From Bog-473 sp963725895 (GTDB lineage: Bacteria > Actinomycetota > Acidimicrobiia > Acidimicrobiales > RAAP-2), in assembly GCA_963725895.1 (NCBI GenBank), contig CAVSAJ010000001.1, forward strand, positions 2,108,001-2,172,000: a stretch of 64,000 nt of DNA. Direction: 5' to 3'. The position numbers and the translations under genes are program-made. The notes beneath the pieces were generated by a model. It was given only the letters and a program-made list of their open reading frames with translations. It did no database searches and was not told the origin of the DNA. Below are positions 45,365 to 55,335 of this stretch, in pieces; position 1 is the first letter of the stretch; each line of letters opens with the position of its first letter.

Positions 45365-46342
45365 GTGCGAGCGTGGCGAGTGGACCGGCCCGGAGAGCCG
45401 TCGGAGGTTCTGAGCCTGATCGACGTCCCCATCCCTGAGCCCGGCCCGGGTCAGATCCGTGTCCGGGCGACCGCTGCGGGCATCGGTCTGCCTGACGTGC
45501 TCATGTGCCGTCACATCTACCCGCTCACGCCGTCGGGCGCCTTCACTCCCGGGCAAGAGGTCACCGGCGTCGTCAGTGCCGTAGGTTCAGGCGTCAACAT
45601 GGCACTCGGGACGAGAGTCATGTCGATCACCAGTTTCATGGAGGGCAACGGCTCGTTCGCCGAGGAATGCCTGGCTCCGGCACACTCCTCGTTCAGCGTT
45701 CCAGCCGGTCTGGCCGACGTCGACGCCGCCGGCTTCTGGATACCCCACCTCACCGCGTGGGTCGGTCTGGTCGACCGTGCACGTCTCGAACCAGGCCAGT
45801 GGCTCGCCGTGCTCGGGGCAGCAGGCGGCAGCGGGATTGCGGCCGTACAGCTTGGCCGGGCGCTCGGGGCCCGGGTGATCGCGGTCGTGAGCGACGAGGC
45901 CCGGGCTGAGTTTTGCAGAGGCCTCGGCGCGGACGAGACCATCAATTATCGAGACGGCGATCTGGCCGGCCGGCTGCGCAAGATGACAGACGGTCGCGGG
46001 GTGGATGCCGTCTACGACCCAGTCGGCGGATCCGTGGCCGAGGAGGCGGCGACGGCTCTGGCTCGTCACGGTCGGCTGCTGGCCGTCGGGTTCGCGAGCG
46101 GGGCGTGGCCCCAGATAGAGACCCGCACCTTGGTCGTCACCAACACCTCGCTAGTCGGCGTATTCGCCGGTGGCTACAGCCGGGACGAGCTCGACGCCAT
46201 CCATTCCAAGCTCTCCAACCTCGTCTCGTTAGGTCGGCTGCAGAACGCGGTAACCACGAAGGTTCCCTTCGCCGACCTCCCTTCCGCTCTGCAGCGCCTC
46301 GCCGACCGGTCAGTCATCGGCAAGATGGTCATGGTGCTGTGA
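45365..46342 (+). CDS. Zinc-independent quinone oxidoreductase (MDR family)
   Basis: A 325-residue MDR-superfamily protein. The N-terminal GroES-like domain is followed by the Rossmann motif LAVLGAAGGSGIAAVQLGRALGARVIAVV. The usual zinc-ligand Cys are missing, and the pattern VTNTSLVGVFAGGY matches NADPH:quinone reductase-like members. The GTG at 45365 (VRAWRVDRPGEPSEVL) is chosen because AAGGAG lies 9 nt upstream, while the open frame reaches back to 45296 without family sequence. It is the first gene inside the putative island. Confidence 0.9.
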   Translation: MRAWRVDRPGEPSEVLSLIDVPIPEPGPGQIRVRATAAGIGLPDVLMCRHIYPLTPSGAFTPGQEVTGVVSAVGSGVNMALGTRVMSITSFMEGNGSFAEECLAPAHSSFSVPAGLADVDAAGFWIPHLTAWVGLVDRARLEPGQWLAVLGAAGGSGIAAVQLGRALGARVIAVVSDEARAEFCRGLGADETINYRDGDLAGRLRKMTDGRGVDAVYDPVGGSVAEEAATALARHGRLLAVGFASGAWPQIETRTLVVTNTSLVGVFAGGYSRDELDAIHSKLSNLVSLGRLQNAVTTKVPFADLPSALQRLADRSVIGKMVMVL

Positions 46343-46518
46343 GTTCCGACGCGTGATCTCGGTGCCGAGGAGGTCGTCACTCGACCCGTGGGATTTTCGT
46401 GGGATGGATTCAGACACCAGGTCGACGAGGGTCAGAGATGGAGGGCACCGAGAGTGAGCCCGTCTTGCCCGGTTGCGACGCCGCGTCGGTCACCCCCAAC
46501 CGAAGTCCCGGACGGCGA

Positions 46519-47676
46519 TCAGCGAGGAGCCCGGGGCATACCTAGCCCGATCATCGCGATGATGTCGCGCTGGATCTCGTTGGTCCCACCCCCGAAAGTG
46601 AAGATGGTTTGGCTCCGCGCCTGCTGTTCGAGGCGGCCTCGCAGAACCGCGCCCCGAGAGCCCTCGACCAGGTAGCCCGCCTGACCCACGACCTGGAGGA
46701 GGGCTCGATAGACCTCGAGGGCAAGTTCAGTCCCGTAGACCTTGGTGGCAGACGCATCGGCGGGGTTCAGTCCCTTGTCGGAGGCCCACGCCACCTTCCA
46801 ATTGAGCAGTTTGAGCACCTCGATCTTGGCCTGCACCTCGGCCAGGATGATCTGGACCCACTCATGATCGATGACGGCGCGTCCGTCCCTCAGTTCGTGG
46901 CCTCGGGCCCAATGGCGAACATCGGTCAGGCTGCGGAGCAATCCCGAGCTCGGGCAGATCGCGACCCTTTCATGATTGAGCTGATTGGTGATGAGCTTCC
47001 AGCCCTGGTTCTCAGCTCCCACCAGATTTTCGGACGGCACCCGGACGTCCTCGTAGAAGGTTGAGCTTGTGAACTCCCCCGCAATGGTTGTTAAAGGCAC
47101 CCACTCGAACCCAGGGCTGTCCACCGGCACGATGAAGACAGACAAGCCTTTGTGTTTGGGCGCATCTGGGTCGGTGCGCGCTGCCAACCAGACGTAGTCC
47201 GCGTACTGAATGGCGCTTGTATAGATCTTCTGGCCGTTGATGACGTACTCGTCTCCGTCCCGGACGGCCCGCGTCTTGAGCGAGGCCAAGTCGGTTCCAG
47301 CCGACGGCTCGGTGTACCCGATGGAAAAATGAATCTCGCCACGGACAATGCCGGGCAGGATCCGCTGCTTCTGCTCGGCAGTGCCGAGGGCCATGAGGGT
47401 GGGACCCACGCTGTTCAGAGTCAATAGCGGTAACGGGACTCCCGCCCAGTGCGACTCTTCGACGAAGATCATCTGATCGATGGCGCCTCGCGCTTGGCCG
47501 CCGTATTCGATCGGCCATCCAAGGCCAAGCCAGCGGTCCTCGCCCATCCGCCGGATGTAGTGGGTATAGGTCGGCTCCTCACAATCGGAGCCTTCAACTT
47601 CAGCCACCAAAGCCTCGAAGTATTCCCGGAGCTCGGATTGCAGACTCCGTTGCTCTGCGGTGAAATCCAGGTGCAT
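46519..47676 (-). CDS. Acyl-CoA dehydrogenase
   Basis: A 385-residue FAD-dependent dehydrogenase. SIGYTEPSAGTDLASL is the conserved FAD/substrate segment, VINGQKIYTS follows, and TFGGGTNEIQRDIIA is the C-terminal FAD contact. The usual catalytic Glu position (before or within the final helix) is not certain; the region YLVEGSRGAVLRG matches the long-chain, steroid-type FadE group, where it lies elsewhere. It converges on the quinone oxidoreductase gene. It oxidises an acyl-CoA to the 2-enoyl form. Confidence 0.92.
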   Translation of the reverse strand: MHLDFTAEQRSLQSELREYFEALVAEVEGSDCEEPTYTHYIRRMGEDRWLGLGWPIEYGGQARGAIDQMIFVEESHWAGVPLPLLTLNSVGPTLMALGTAEQKQRILPGIVRGEIHFSIGYTEPSAGTDLASLKTRAVRDGDEYVINGQKIYTSAIQYADYVWLAARTDPDAPKHKGLSVFIVPVDSPGFEWVPLTTIAGEFTSSTFYEDVRVPSENLVGAENQGWKLITNQLNHERVAICPSSGLLRSLTDVRHWARGHELRDGRAVIDHEWVQIILAEVQAKIEVLKLLNWKVAWASDKGLNPADASATKVYGTELALEVYRALLQVVGQAGYLVEGSRGAVLRGRLEQQARSQTIFTFGGGTNEIQRDIIAMIGLGMPRAPR

Positions 47677-47748
47677 GTACGTCGCCTCCGGTTGAAGCTT
47701 CCGACTGGGTTCAAGCGAGAAATTATCGCGAGATTCTCTATCTCAAGT

Positions 47749-47776
47749 TGTCGTCAGTTGACTGTCGTCAGTTGAC
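47749..47776. repeat. Perfect 14-bp tandem duplication
   Basis: TGTCGTCAGTTGAC occurs twice head to tail at 47749-47762 and 47763-47776. It lies between the acyl-CoA dehydrogenase start and the decayed AbiEii gene and spans the latter's apparent stop. It may be a target-site or slippage scar. Confidence 0.7.
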
Positions 47777-48069
47777 ACGGACCCGGCATGAGTTCAGGCG
47801 GTCATCGGCGATTGCCGCCACATCGTTGCTGATGGCATGGGCCAAGAGGTCAACGTCACCGGTGGGCCGTCGGCTATCAGGACCGCGAGCAGCATTCCCC
47901 CCTTGAGGACCAACCGGTCGCGATAGGCGGACATCGACAGTCGAAATAGGGACCGCTTGAGCACATAGGTCAGCAACAGCTTTTGGGTCGGTCGACCGCT
48001 ATGACGTGCCACCTGCTGGAGGTCAAGGTAGGCCCGACCGGCAGTCGAGTCTCGTTGGACCGGGCTCAT
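47768..48069 (-). pseudogene. AbiEii-like nucleotidyltransferase toxin remnant (frameshifted, truncated)
   Basis: The N-terminus (ATG at 48069) reads MSPVQRDSTAGRAYLDLQQV, then RPTQKLLLTYVLKRSLFRL and YRDRLVLKGGMLLAVLIA, the hallmark AbiEii/AbiGii KGG motif region. Near 47878 the expected catalytic segment continues in another frame as RRPTGDVDLLAHAIS; a lost C explains it. A stop after about 30 more residues removes the rest; intact AbiEii proteins are 250-300 residues. Its ATG overlaps the stop of the upstream antitoxin remnant as ATGA, the usual AbiEi-AbiEii coupling. It is almost certainly non-functional. Confidence 0.75.
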
Positions 48070-48180
48070 TCCTGAAGCACCCGCATCGCTTCGAGGATCG
48101 GCGTGCCAACTCTCAGTTCCTCGGCCATTTGGAGAACACGGCCTGGTTGGGGCGCGCGGGCGGCGAAAACTGGCGGTGCC
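48066..48180 (-). pseudogene. AbiEi-like antitoxin C-terminal remnant
   Basis: About 35 codons on the minus strand end FAARAPQPGRVLQMAEELRVGTPILEAMRVLQE and a stop that overlaps the AbiEii ATG. The pattern and the coupling fit the C-terminus of an AbiEi antitoxin. The rest of the gene is missing, replaced by sequence leading into the divergent alpha-galactosidase. The call rests mainly on position. Confidence 0.45.
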
Positions 48181-48296
48181 ACAATTGGAGCCTGCATCCC
48201 CACAGCGGCTCCGACAGCGGAGCGCCGCGCATCGTTCCGTCGTCGCTGCCAGTGCGTGCGCTTGGCGGTATGCCAGCGCTCTGCAATGGTGGGCGT

Positions 48297-50372
48297 GTGA
48301 GCACCTTCGTCGTGTCGTCCGGGGGCGCCGGCTACGGTTTCTGCGTCGACGACCGCGGTCGGCTGCGTCAGGCGGGGTTCGGACCCGAGATCGACGCCCA
48401 TATGCAGCAGCTGCCAGACGGGATACCGCCGGCGCTCTATCCTCTGGCCTATCCCGCCTACGACGAGGAGCCAACCCGGGCGCCCGCATTGCGCGTCACG
48501 CACAGTGACGGCACCACGACCACCCGGCCGAAGGTGGAGGGCATCCGGGTGGTCGACTCTCGGACCGACATCCTCCTCGTCGACCCCGACTGTTCGCTCG
48601 AGGTCACGCTGTCCTTCCGCGCAGAGGACCACGGCGTGCTGCGCCAGTGGGCGAGCATCACCAATCGGCAGCGTGGAGTGGTCACGCTGCACGAGGTCGC
48701 CGCCGCCTCGCCTCTGCTCCCCACTCCCGCGCCGTACCTGACCCACTTCGGCGGGGGTGACTGGGCATCCGAGTGGACCACGACCACAGAGGCCCTGACG
48801 CCAGGGACCAAGGTGGTCGAGTCGCGCGGCGGTGTGCAGCCCCACCTGCGGTCCTGTCCGTTCTTCCTGCTCGCGCCCGACGGGTCGCCAGAGGAGTCGG
48901 CCGGTTCAATCCTTGCCGGCGCGCTGGCCTGGGGTGGCAACACCCGTTTTGCCTTCGAGCGGACGACAACCCCTGCGCTCCGGATCTGGTGTGGACACAA
49001 TCCGGCGTCATCCGAGTACGTGCTCGACCCGGGAGCCAGTTTCGTCACCCCCGAGCAGATTTGGATGTGGTCGACCGAGGGCCTCGGCTCCCTCACGCGC
49101 CGCTTCCACCGCTGGGTCCGCGCCCACGCCGTGCGCGAAGGCGACAAACTGCGACCGATCGTAGTCAACAACTGGGAGTCCACCTCCTTCTCGTTCGACA
49201 CTGACCGGCTCCTAGGGTTCATCGACCACACGGCAGATTTGGGAGCGGAGCTCTTCCTGCTCGACGATGGTTGGTTCGGCGCCAGCCATCCTCGTGATGA
49301 CGACACCTCGGGGCTGGGTGACTGGGAGGTTGACGAGGCCAAGCTGCCCGGCGGCCTCGGTCCCGTCATTGCCCGAGCGGATGCTCGTGGCGTCCGGTTC
49401 GGGTTGTGGGTGGAACCCGAGATGGTGAACCCCGACTCGACCCTCTATGACGAGCATCCGGACTGGGTGGTGCGCCAACCGGCGCGGCGACCACGCAAAT
49501 GGCGCCACCAACTCGTCCTCGATGTCCTCCAACCAGATGTCACCGAGTTCGTCTGCGGTGTGGTGGACCGCGTCCTGGCGGAGAATCCGGGCATCAGTTA
49601 CCTCAAGTGGGACGCCAACAGGCCGCTGACCGACCCTGGGTCCGCCACGCTGGCTCCCGACCGGCAGGCCAACTACTGGGTCGACCACGCCCGGGCCACC
49701 TGGCACCTGATGGAGAACGTCGCCGAGCGCCACCCCGAGCAGACGCTCATGCTCTGCGCCTCAGGCGGCGGGCGTGTCGACCTAGGGTCCCTGCGCTGGT
49801 TCCACGAAGTCTGGCTCTCGGACAACACCGATCCCGTCGACCGGGTACGGATGCAATGGGCTGCGTCGTATTTCCTACCGGCCAACGTGGTCGGCGCGCA
49901 CGTCACTCGGGAAGGAGACCGGCCGGTAGCCTTCGGGTGTGCCGTGGCGATGAGCGCGCGGTTCGGCTTCGACATCGACTTTGCGGGCATGACCGACGAC
50001 GAGCTGGCCGTCTGCCGCCGCGCGGTGGCGCTGTATCGAGACGTCCGACCGCTCGTCCAACTGGGCGACCTGTGGCGATTGGTCCCGCCAGATGAACGCG
50101 CCGCCCTCAGTTACGTGTCCGCAGACGGTTGCCGGGCGGTCCTCTTCGCCTTCCAACTCACCACGCGCACGAACTATGAGGATCCGCTGCGCCTTCGAGG
50201 GCTCGACCCGGACCGGATCTACGAGGTCATCGCGGTCGATCTGGCAGCGAGCCCCGCCCCGGACCGGACCGACGTAGAGCGACGCGTAGGGGCGGCGCTC
50301 ATGGAGGAGGGCCTGGACTGGCCTCTGTACGGGCCCTGCACTGCCCGCATTTTGGTGCTCCGGTCCGTGTAA
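48297..50372 (+). CDS. GH36 alpha-galactosidase
   Basis: A 691-residue GH36 enzyme that should release terminal alpha-galactose. The N-terminal β-sandwich precedes the barrel. WESTSFSFD and LFLLDDGWFGA are the conserved early barrel strands, FGLWVEPEMVNPDS follows, YLKWDANR contains the nucleophile Asp and SDNTDPVDRVRMQW the acid/base Asp. The GTG at 48297 (VSTFVVSSGG) is preferred over the longer frame, which runs antisense over the AbiE remnant. No signal peptide is visible, so it is probably cytoplasmic and acts on imported sugar. The nearby GH38 enzyme suggests a glycan-use cluster. Confidence 0.92.
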   Translation: MSTFVVSSGGAGYGFCVDDRGRLRQAGFGPEIDAHMQQLPDGIPPALYPLAYPAYDEEPTRAPALRVTHSDGTTTTRPKVEGIRVVDSRTDILLVDPDCSLEVTLSFRAEDHGVLRQWASITNRQRGVVTLHEVAAASPLLPTPAPYLTHFGGGDWASEWTTTTEALTPGTKVVESRGGVQPHLRSCPFFLLAPDGSPEESAGSILAGALAWGGNTRFAFERTTTPALRIWCGHNPASSEYVLDPGASFVTPEQIWMWSTEGLGSLTRRFHRWVRAHAVREGDKLRPIVVNNWESTSFSFDTDRLLGFIDHTADLGAELFLLDDGWFGASHPRDDDTSGLGDWEVDEAKLPGGLGPVIARADARGVRFGLWVEPEMVNPDSTLYDEHPDWVVRQPARRPRKWRHQLVLDVLQPDVTEFVCGVVDRVLAENPGISYLKWDANRPLTDPGSATLAPDRQANYWVDHARATWHLMENVAERHPEQTLMLCASGGGRVDLGSLRWFHEVWLSDNTDPVDRVRMQWAASYFLPANVVGAHVTREGDRPVAFGCAVAMSARFGFDIDFAGMTDDELAVCRRAVALYRDVRPLVQLGDLWRLVPPDERAALSYVSADGCRAVLFAFQLTTRTNYEDPLRLRGLDPDRIYEVIAVDLAASPAPDRTDVERRVGAALMEEGLDWPLYGPCTARILVLRSV

Positions 50373-50383
50373 GCACGGGTGAG

Positions 50384-50410
50384 CAGCAGCCCGCTTCGCT
50401 CGGGCTTGCT
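50384..50410. terminator. Hairpin between convergent GH36 and solute-binding protein genes
   Basis: AGCAGCCCG and CGGGCTTGCT can pair with one bulge around a CTTCGCT loop, giving a GC-rich stem 11 nt after the GH36 stop. No U-tract follows, so it is a plausible but weak bidirectional terminator. Confidence 0.4.
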
Positions 50411-50609
50411 GTTACGCGGGCGCGACGTCGGTCGTCTATCCCATGTCTCGCTGTTCGAGTGCGTCGTCCTGCTGAGCCACAGTCGCGCCAAATACGGGGA
50501 CACGTACGCACGTACGGCGCACCTTGCCCCATCGAGGATCACCAGGCGGAACGTTCACGGTTTGTCGCGATTCGTTGAGCCGCGTTTCGATGGCCGAGTA
50601 GAGAGGCTC

Positions 50610-52058
50610 TCATCCATTCCCTGGTAGCGGCGTCCAGTTCTGCTCGACGACCCAGCAGACGCCTGCCGGGGGCGACCCAACCGGGCCGTGCTTGCAGAGG
50701 CTCGTCGGTGGGTGATTGTCATGGACCTCGACGACCCGATACTCAGTTGGGCCATAGAATTTGTCCGGCCCGTAGCTCAGCACAGGTGAATAACCGCCGG
50801 GGAAGTTGGTGACGCGCGACATTGCCTCAACGAAGGTCCGCCGATTGAGATTCTTACCTGCCATGGTCGCCGCCTGGGCGAAGAGGCGTATCTCTTGACA
50901 CCAGCCCTGGACCGGCCCCTGCTCCTCAATGTCGTCATTGATGTTGCCCTTGGGAATCTGCGGATAGGCCTTGTGCCAGACATCCCAGCAGCTCCGCACC
51001 CCCGGGTCGTACCCCCCCTGTGACTCAGGGATCGGAAGGTCGATGCCACCGAGAGTCTCTGCCGTGACACCCTCCTGGTTGTTGAGTGCCTTCTCGTAGG
51101 GGATAGGGATCAGTCCGAGCGCAATCTCAATTTCGGACTGGTAATCGCTGAGGAGAAGCTTGGGGAAGTAGTCCTGCGAAGTCTCGGCGCCGATATATGG
51201 AGTGAAGGCGTTATCGGGCAACAAGGGAATAACCGATTGGACCCCCGCCGCCTTGAGTCGTTCGACCGCCAGTGTGGCAGTCGAGTCGGTCGAAGCGGTC
51301 TCATCGAGGTCCGCCGTGACAGTGACCACCTGAGGAACCACACCGATCTTCTTGAGGTCCGGCAAGAGGTAGGAGTCGAGCGCGCTTTGGTCACTGGCCT
51401 GGTCCGAGACCACGACACCAATCTTCTTGCCGTGTCCCAGGAGCCCCGAGCTAAGGCCCCATCGCACAGTCGCTGCGAGGATGGGCGCGTCATCCGCCCC
51501 CGTCCACCACAAGTAGGGAGACCCGAGGTCCGTCCAGTTGGTGGTGGTCGTCCACTGGGAGAGCATCGGCGTCTGACCCTGTCGGGTGATACAGAGCTCG
51601 TTGGTCCCTTCGAATGTGCCGAGCCCGTCGACGACGGCAAACACGGGAGGGTTGCCCTCGGTCCACTGCTCGCACAGCGCTTGCTCCTCGGCCACGTTGG
51701 TCGGATCGAAGCTCTCGATCATCGGGTTGATCTTCCGACCGTGTATTCCCCCGGCATCGTTGATCTGGTTCACGAAGAGGTGGATCGCCTTAATCTGCTC
51801 GCCGTACTCGGCGTCCGACTGGATTTCGAACTCGCCCTCGATGCTGGTGAACGAAATGATCGGGAAGACCACGTTGATAGCGCTTGGCGTGACACCACGC
51901 GCGCTTGTGCTCGCCTCGGTAACGGGGGTCGGTGCAGTTCTGGCACCCGACGGCGCTGCGAGGCCCAACGCCACCGTGCTCCCAAGAACGGCGAGGGCTC
52001 CCCCGACGCTCAGCAGTCTTCGCCTTGCTCCCGATTTTCCCCAGCGCCGCATCGCCAT
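50610..52058 (-). CDS. Periplasmic-binding protein of the branched-chain amino-acid (LivJ) type
   Basis: A 482-residue type-1 substrate-binding protein. The N-terminus (RRLLSVGGALAVLGSTVALGLAAPSGA) is a signal peptide with Arg residues; no lipobox is seen. The mature part has FVNQINDAGGIHGRKINPMIESFDPTN, the family's strand-helix opening, and IGVVVSDQASDQSALDSYLLPDLKKIG typical of Leu/Ile/Val or urea/amide receptors. GGGGGAG lies 5 nt before the ATG at 52058. No permease or ATPase gene is nearby, so it may be an orphan receptor. The ligand is unknown. Confidence 0.87.
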   Translation of the reverse strand: MAMRRWGKSGARRRLLSVGGALAVLGSTVALGLAAPSGARTAPTPVTEASTSARGVTPSAINVVFPIISFTSIEGEFEIQSDAEYGEQIKAIHLFVNQINDAGGIHGRKINPMIESFDPTNVAEEQALCEQWTEGNPPVFAVVDGLGTFEGTNELCITRQGQTPMLSQWTTTTNWTDLGSPYLWWTGADDAPILAATVRWGLSSGLLGHGKKIGVVVSDQASDQSALDSYLLPDLKKIGVVPQVVTVTADLDETASTDSTATLAVERLKAAGVQSVIPLLPDNAFTPYIGAETSQDYFPKLLLSDYQSEIEIALGLIPIPYEKALNNQEGVTAETLGGIDLPIPESQGGYDPGVRSCWDVWHKAYPQIPKGNINDDIEEQGPVQGWCQEIRLFAQAATMAGKNLNRRTFVEAMSRVTNFPGGYSPVLSYGPDKFYGPTEYRVVEVHDNHPPTSLCKHGPVGSPPAGVCWVVEQNWTPLPGNG

Positions 52059-52261
52059 CTCCCCCAGGTGCGCCGTTCGAGCCGGGCAGCCCGGGAAAGG
52101 GTAGCGCTGGAGGGACCGGCGATCACGGCAGCAGTTGCCCATCGTCCCGGCGAACGGAGCCCTGCCGAATTGGGTCAAGGTCAGAAACACGGTTCTCCGG
52201 GCGCCGAGCCTGCAGACTGGTGGACCAACCGCGTTCCACGCAGGCTCGCCTAACCGGAGGT

Positions 52262-52720
52262 CCGAAACGAGGAGGACCGCCTGCGACACCGGCTGCGCCA
52301 GCTGGCCCCAAGAGCGTGGCTATCGGCGCCTCGCTGCCCTCCTGCCGGAGGATGGCTTCTGCGCCAACCACAAGCGCATCCAGCGCCTTTGCTGTGACGA
52401 GGGACTTCGCGTGCTCCGCCGGGCTGAGGAAGCTATCGGATCGGCGTCTCGACCTTTTCCGGGCGCCCGTCTGCGGGCGAGCCGCACCGACTGGGTCTGG
52501 GCCATCGACTTCCTTTTCGACCAGACGGCCGACTTTCGGACCCACGAGATCCTGGCCATCACCGGACGAGTCCACTAAGGAGGACTTGCCAATCGAGTCG
52601 ACCGCTCCACCGACGCAGATCACACCGTTCTGATCCTCGAGCGCATCGTCGCCCGCATCGATCGTCGACCCGAGTTGGTGAGGATGGACAAGGGGTCCCA
52701 GCTCGGGCACCCATCGATAG
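52262..52720 (+). mobile_element. IS3-family transposase (OrfB) remnant
   Basis: Pieces of an IS3 OrfB are spread over more than one frame. RGYRRLAALLPEDGFCANHKRIQRL is the HTH_21 region. TDWVWAIDFLFDQTADFRTHEILAI contains the first catalytic Asp of the DDE set (AIDFLFD). ANRVDRSTDADHTVLILERI and a DKGSQL in place of the DNGPEF-type second Asp follow in another frame. No terminal inverted repeats are visible and the rest of the gene is gone. It is inactive. Confidence 0.75.
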
Positions 52721-52812
52721 CGGGGCGGCACACGACGCCGAGCCGAATCACAGGGATAGCGTTAAGGATCGCCACTGACGCGTCGGGTCAAGAGAGTTGG
52801 GAGGGGGACGCC

Positions 52813-55335
52813 GTGACGCGTCCTGGCGCCATTAGAAGCGACGACGTGCCTTCTGTGTTGATGATCGGCAACGCCCACATAGACCCTGTCTGGATATGGG
52901 ATTGGCACGAAGGCATGCACGAGGTGCTCCAGACGTTCCGAGCTGCGCTCGACCGCTTGGACGAGGACTCAGACCTGGTCTTCTGCGCCAGCTCCTCCGC
53001 CTTCTACGACTGGGTGGAACGCGTCGACCCGGATCTTTTCGCTCGGGTCCGGAACGCGATCGTCTCGGGCCGGTGGGTCGTGGTGGGTGGCCAGTGGGTC
53101 GAACCCGACTGCAACCTCCCGGCGGGCGAAGCAGTGTGCCGCCAGTTCCTATACGGCCAGCGCTTCCTGGTCTCTCGTTTCGGGGAGCCGGCCACGGTCG
53201 GCTGGAACATCGACGCCTTCGGTCACGCGGCGAGCTTGCCCCAGATCCTGGTCGCCTCGGGCCTGCGCGCATACGTCATGATGCGCCCCGGCGAGCACGA
53301 GAAGGCCATCCCGTCGCCGCTCTTCGAATGGGTCGGCTCTGACGGGACGAGCATCGTCACCTACAGGGTCCCCTTCCATTACGCCACGGACAGCTTCGGG
53401 GAGGATGCGATCCTTCGGGATCGAACGTCGCAGTTGCTCGAGCAGGCCGACGCGCTCGGGAGACCCCTGATGTGCCTCTTCGGTGTAGGTGATCACGGCG
53501 GCGGACCGACCCGATTGGCGTTGGCGACCATCCACGAGCTCGCCGACACGACCCGGGGCCGTGTGGCCATGGCCAGCCCCGTCTCTTACTTCGAGCGTCT
53601 CCCTCCCGAACGCCTCCCCACCGTCGAAGGGGATCTCCAATGGCATGCCGTCGGCTGCTACTCGGCTCGCGGCCACACCAAGCGCAACAACAGCCGGGCC
53701 GAACAGGCCCTCATCACCGCCGAGAAGATGGAACGGCTGTGCCGGATGCTGACGGGCCTCGAGCTGCCTGTCGACGGGGCATTGGAACGCGGGTGGCACT
53801 CGCTACTGTTCTCCCAATTCCACGACGCGCTCGGGGGGACCTGCACCGACGGTGCCGCTGACGGCGTCGACCATCTGGTCGAAGAGGCACTGGCCATCGC
53901 CGACCGCGTGAACACGCTTGCGCTACACGCCCTGACCCAACAAGTCGACACCTGGATCGAGGGAGCTGATCGAGCTGAGGGGCTGGAAGCCTCGGCGTTT
54001 GGCGGGCTCCCCATCCCAATCATTGTGTGCAATCCCCTGTCGTGGTCGGTCACGGTGACGACGTCGGTCCCCTACCCCGTCGCCGCGTGCACCGACGTCG
54101 CCGGACGACAGCACCCGGTGCAGCACACGGCGTCAGGAGAGATCACGTACAGCCCAGCGCGATCCTTGCTCCAGCTACCCGTTCCTCCCCTGGGATATGC
54201 GCGGTTCTGGCTGCATGCGACCGGCACGCCTCCTGGCTCGACGGAGGACCTACCCACAGCCGCAAACCACCGCGCTGACCCTGCCACGCACACACTGGCC
54301 AACGAACGCCTGGAAGTGGACGTCGACGCCGTCACAGGTGTGGTGTGCCGGCTCCATGACGGAGCTCTCGCGCGCCAATGGCTCGGCACACCAGGGATCC
54401 GATGCGTCGTAATCGCCGACGAGAGCGACACCTGGTCGCACGGAGTCGAACGCTACGACGGCGAAGAGCGCGCATGGGAGTGCGAAGGGGTTGCGGCCGT
54501 CGAGACCGGACCGGTCCGGGCGAGTGTCCGGGCTCGCTTCAGGTACGCGAGCTCGACGATGATCCAGTTAATCTCGCTCTACCGGGGTCAGGACTTCGTG
54601 GAAATCAGCACGGACATCGAATGGCATGAGCGTCACCAGCTGGTGAAGCTCGCCATCCCCCTGCTCATGATCGATCCGGTCTGCACTGCGGGCGCTCCGT
54701 ATGGATTCGCCGAGCGGGAGCTGTCGGGCCACGAGGAGCCTATGGTCCAATGGGTGGACCTCAGTGAGCGCGGCGGTACCGGCGGAATGAGTTGCACGAG
54801 CAGAGGCACCTACGCTTACGACGCCACAACCGGCCAGCTCCGTATGACCCTGCTGCGAAGTGCCCGCGTCGCTGACCACGGTCGCGCGTGGGGTGGGAAC
54901 GACACACTCGGTTTCCCCTTCCTGGACCAGGGAAGGCACAGCTTCAGCCTGCGACTCCATCCCCATCACGGCTCCCGGAAGGACAGCGGCGCGGCGAGGC
55001 GAGCCGAGGAGCATCTTCTGATCCCGCCTCTCGTCCTCGACACGTGGCATACCGGACCTCTCGGGCCCGCGGCGAGCGTCCTGGAGGTAGAGGAAGGCTC
55101 GGCGGTGATCTCGGCCGTAAAGCGAGCCGAGAATGGGTTGGGATCAGTAATCAGATTGTGGGAATCCGATGGGCGGCCGACCACGGCCGTGATCTCATTC
55201 CATCAGCGGGAGGACCGCTGGAAGTCGACCATGGCAGCCCATGAACTTCAGACCCTCTTCGTCCCTGACGATGCCGCCGATCCTGTACGTCTCATCGATC
55301 TCTGCGAGATCATTCTCGACGGGCCGGATCGGTGA
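52813..55335 (+). CDS. GH38 alpha-mannosidase
   Basis: An 840-residue GH38 enzyme. The zinc ligands begin with the HxD pair His22/Asp24 in NAHIDPVWIWDWHEG, and the nucleophile Asp lies in GWNIDAFGHAASLPQIL. LFSQFHDALGGTCTDGA supplies the later zinc His. The C-terminal β-sandwich domains follow (DTWHTGPLGPAASVLEVEEG). The GTG at 52813 has GGAGGGGGA 6 nt upstream; the frame extends back over the IS3 remnant but has no family features there. Its stop overlaps the isomerase start as GTGA. No signal peptide is seen. Confidence 0.9.
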   Translation: MTRPGAIRSDDVPSVLMIGNAHIDPVWIWDWHEGMHEVLQTFRAALDRLDEDSDLVFCASSSAFYDWVERVDPDLFARVRNAIVSGRWVVVGGQWVEPDCNLPAGEAVCRQFLYGQRFLVSRFGEPATVGWNIDAFGHAASLPQILVASGLRAYVMMRPGEHEKAIPSPLFEWVGSDGTSIVTYRVPFHYATDSFGEDAILRDRTSQLLEQADALGRPLMCLFGVGDHGGGPTRLALATIHELADTTRGRVAMASPVSYFERLPPERLPTVEGDLQWHAVGCYSARGHTKRNNSRAEQALITAEKMERLCRMLTGLELPVDGALERGWHSLLFSQFHDALGGTCTDGAADGVDHLVEEALAIADRVNTLALHALTQQVDTWIEGADRAEGLEASAFGGLPIPIIVCNPLSWSVTVTTSVPYPVAACTDVAGRQHPVQHTASGEITYSPARSLLQLPVPPLGYARFWLHATGTPPGSTEDLPTAANHRADPATHTLANERLEVDVDAVTGVVCRLHDGALARQWLGTPGIRCVVIADESDTWSHGVERYDGEERAWECEGVAAVETGPVRASVRARFRYASSTMIQLISLYRGQDFVEISTDIEWHERHQLVKLAIPLLMIDPVCTAGAPYGFAERELSGHEEPMVQWVDLSERGGTGGMSCTSRGTYAYDATTGQLRMTLLRSARVADHGRAWGGNDTLGFPFLDQGRHSFSLRLHPHHGSRKDSGAARRAEEHLLIPPLVLDTWHTGPLGPAASVLEVEEGSAVISAVKRAENGLGSVIRLWESDGRPTTAVISFHQREDRWKSTMAAHELQTLFVPDDAADPVRLIDLCEIILDGPDR

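Noticed and set aside
52675..52812. N-terminal extension of the alpha-mannosidase
   Set aside because: These codons read as IS3 transposase remnant, and a strong ribosome-binding site precedes the GTG at 52813.
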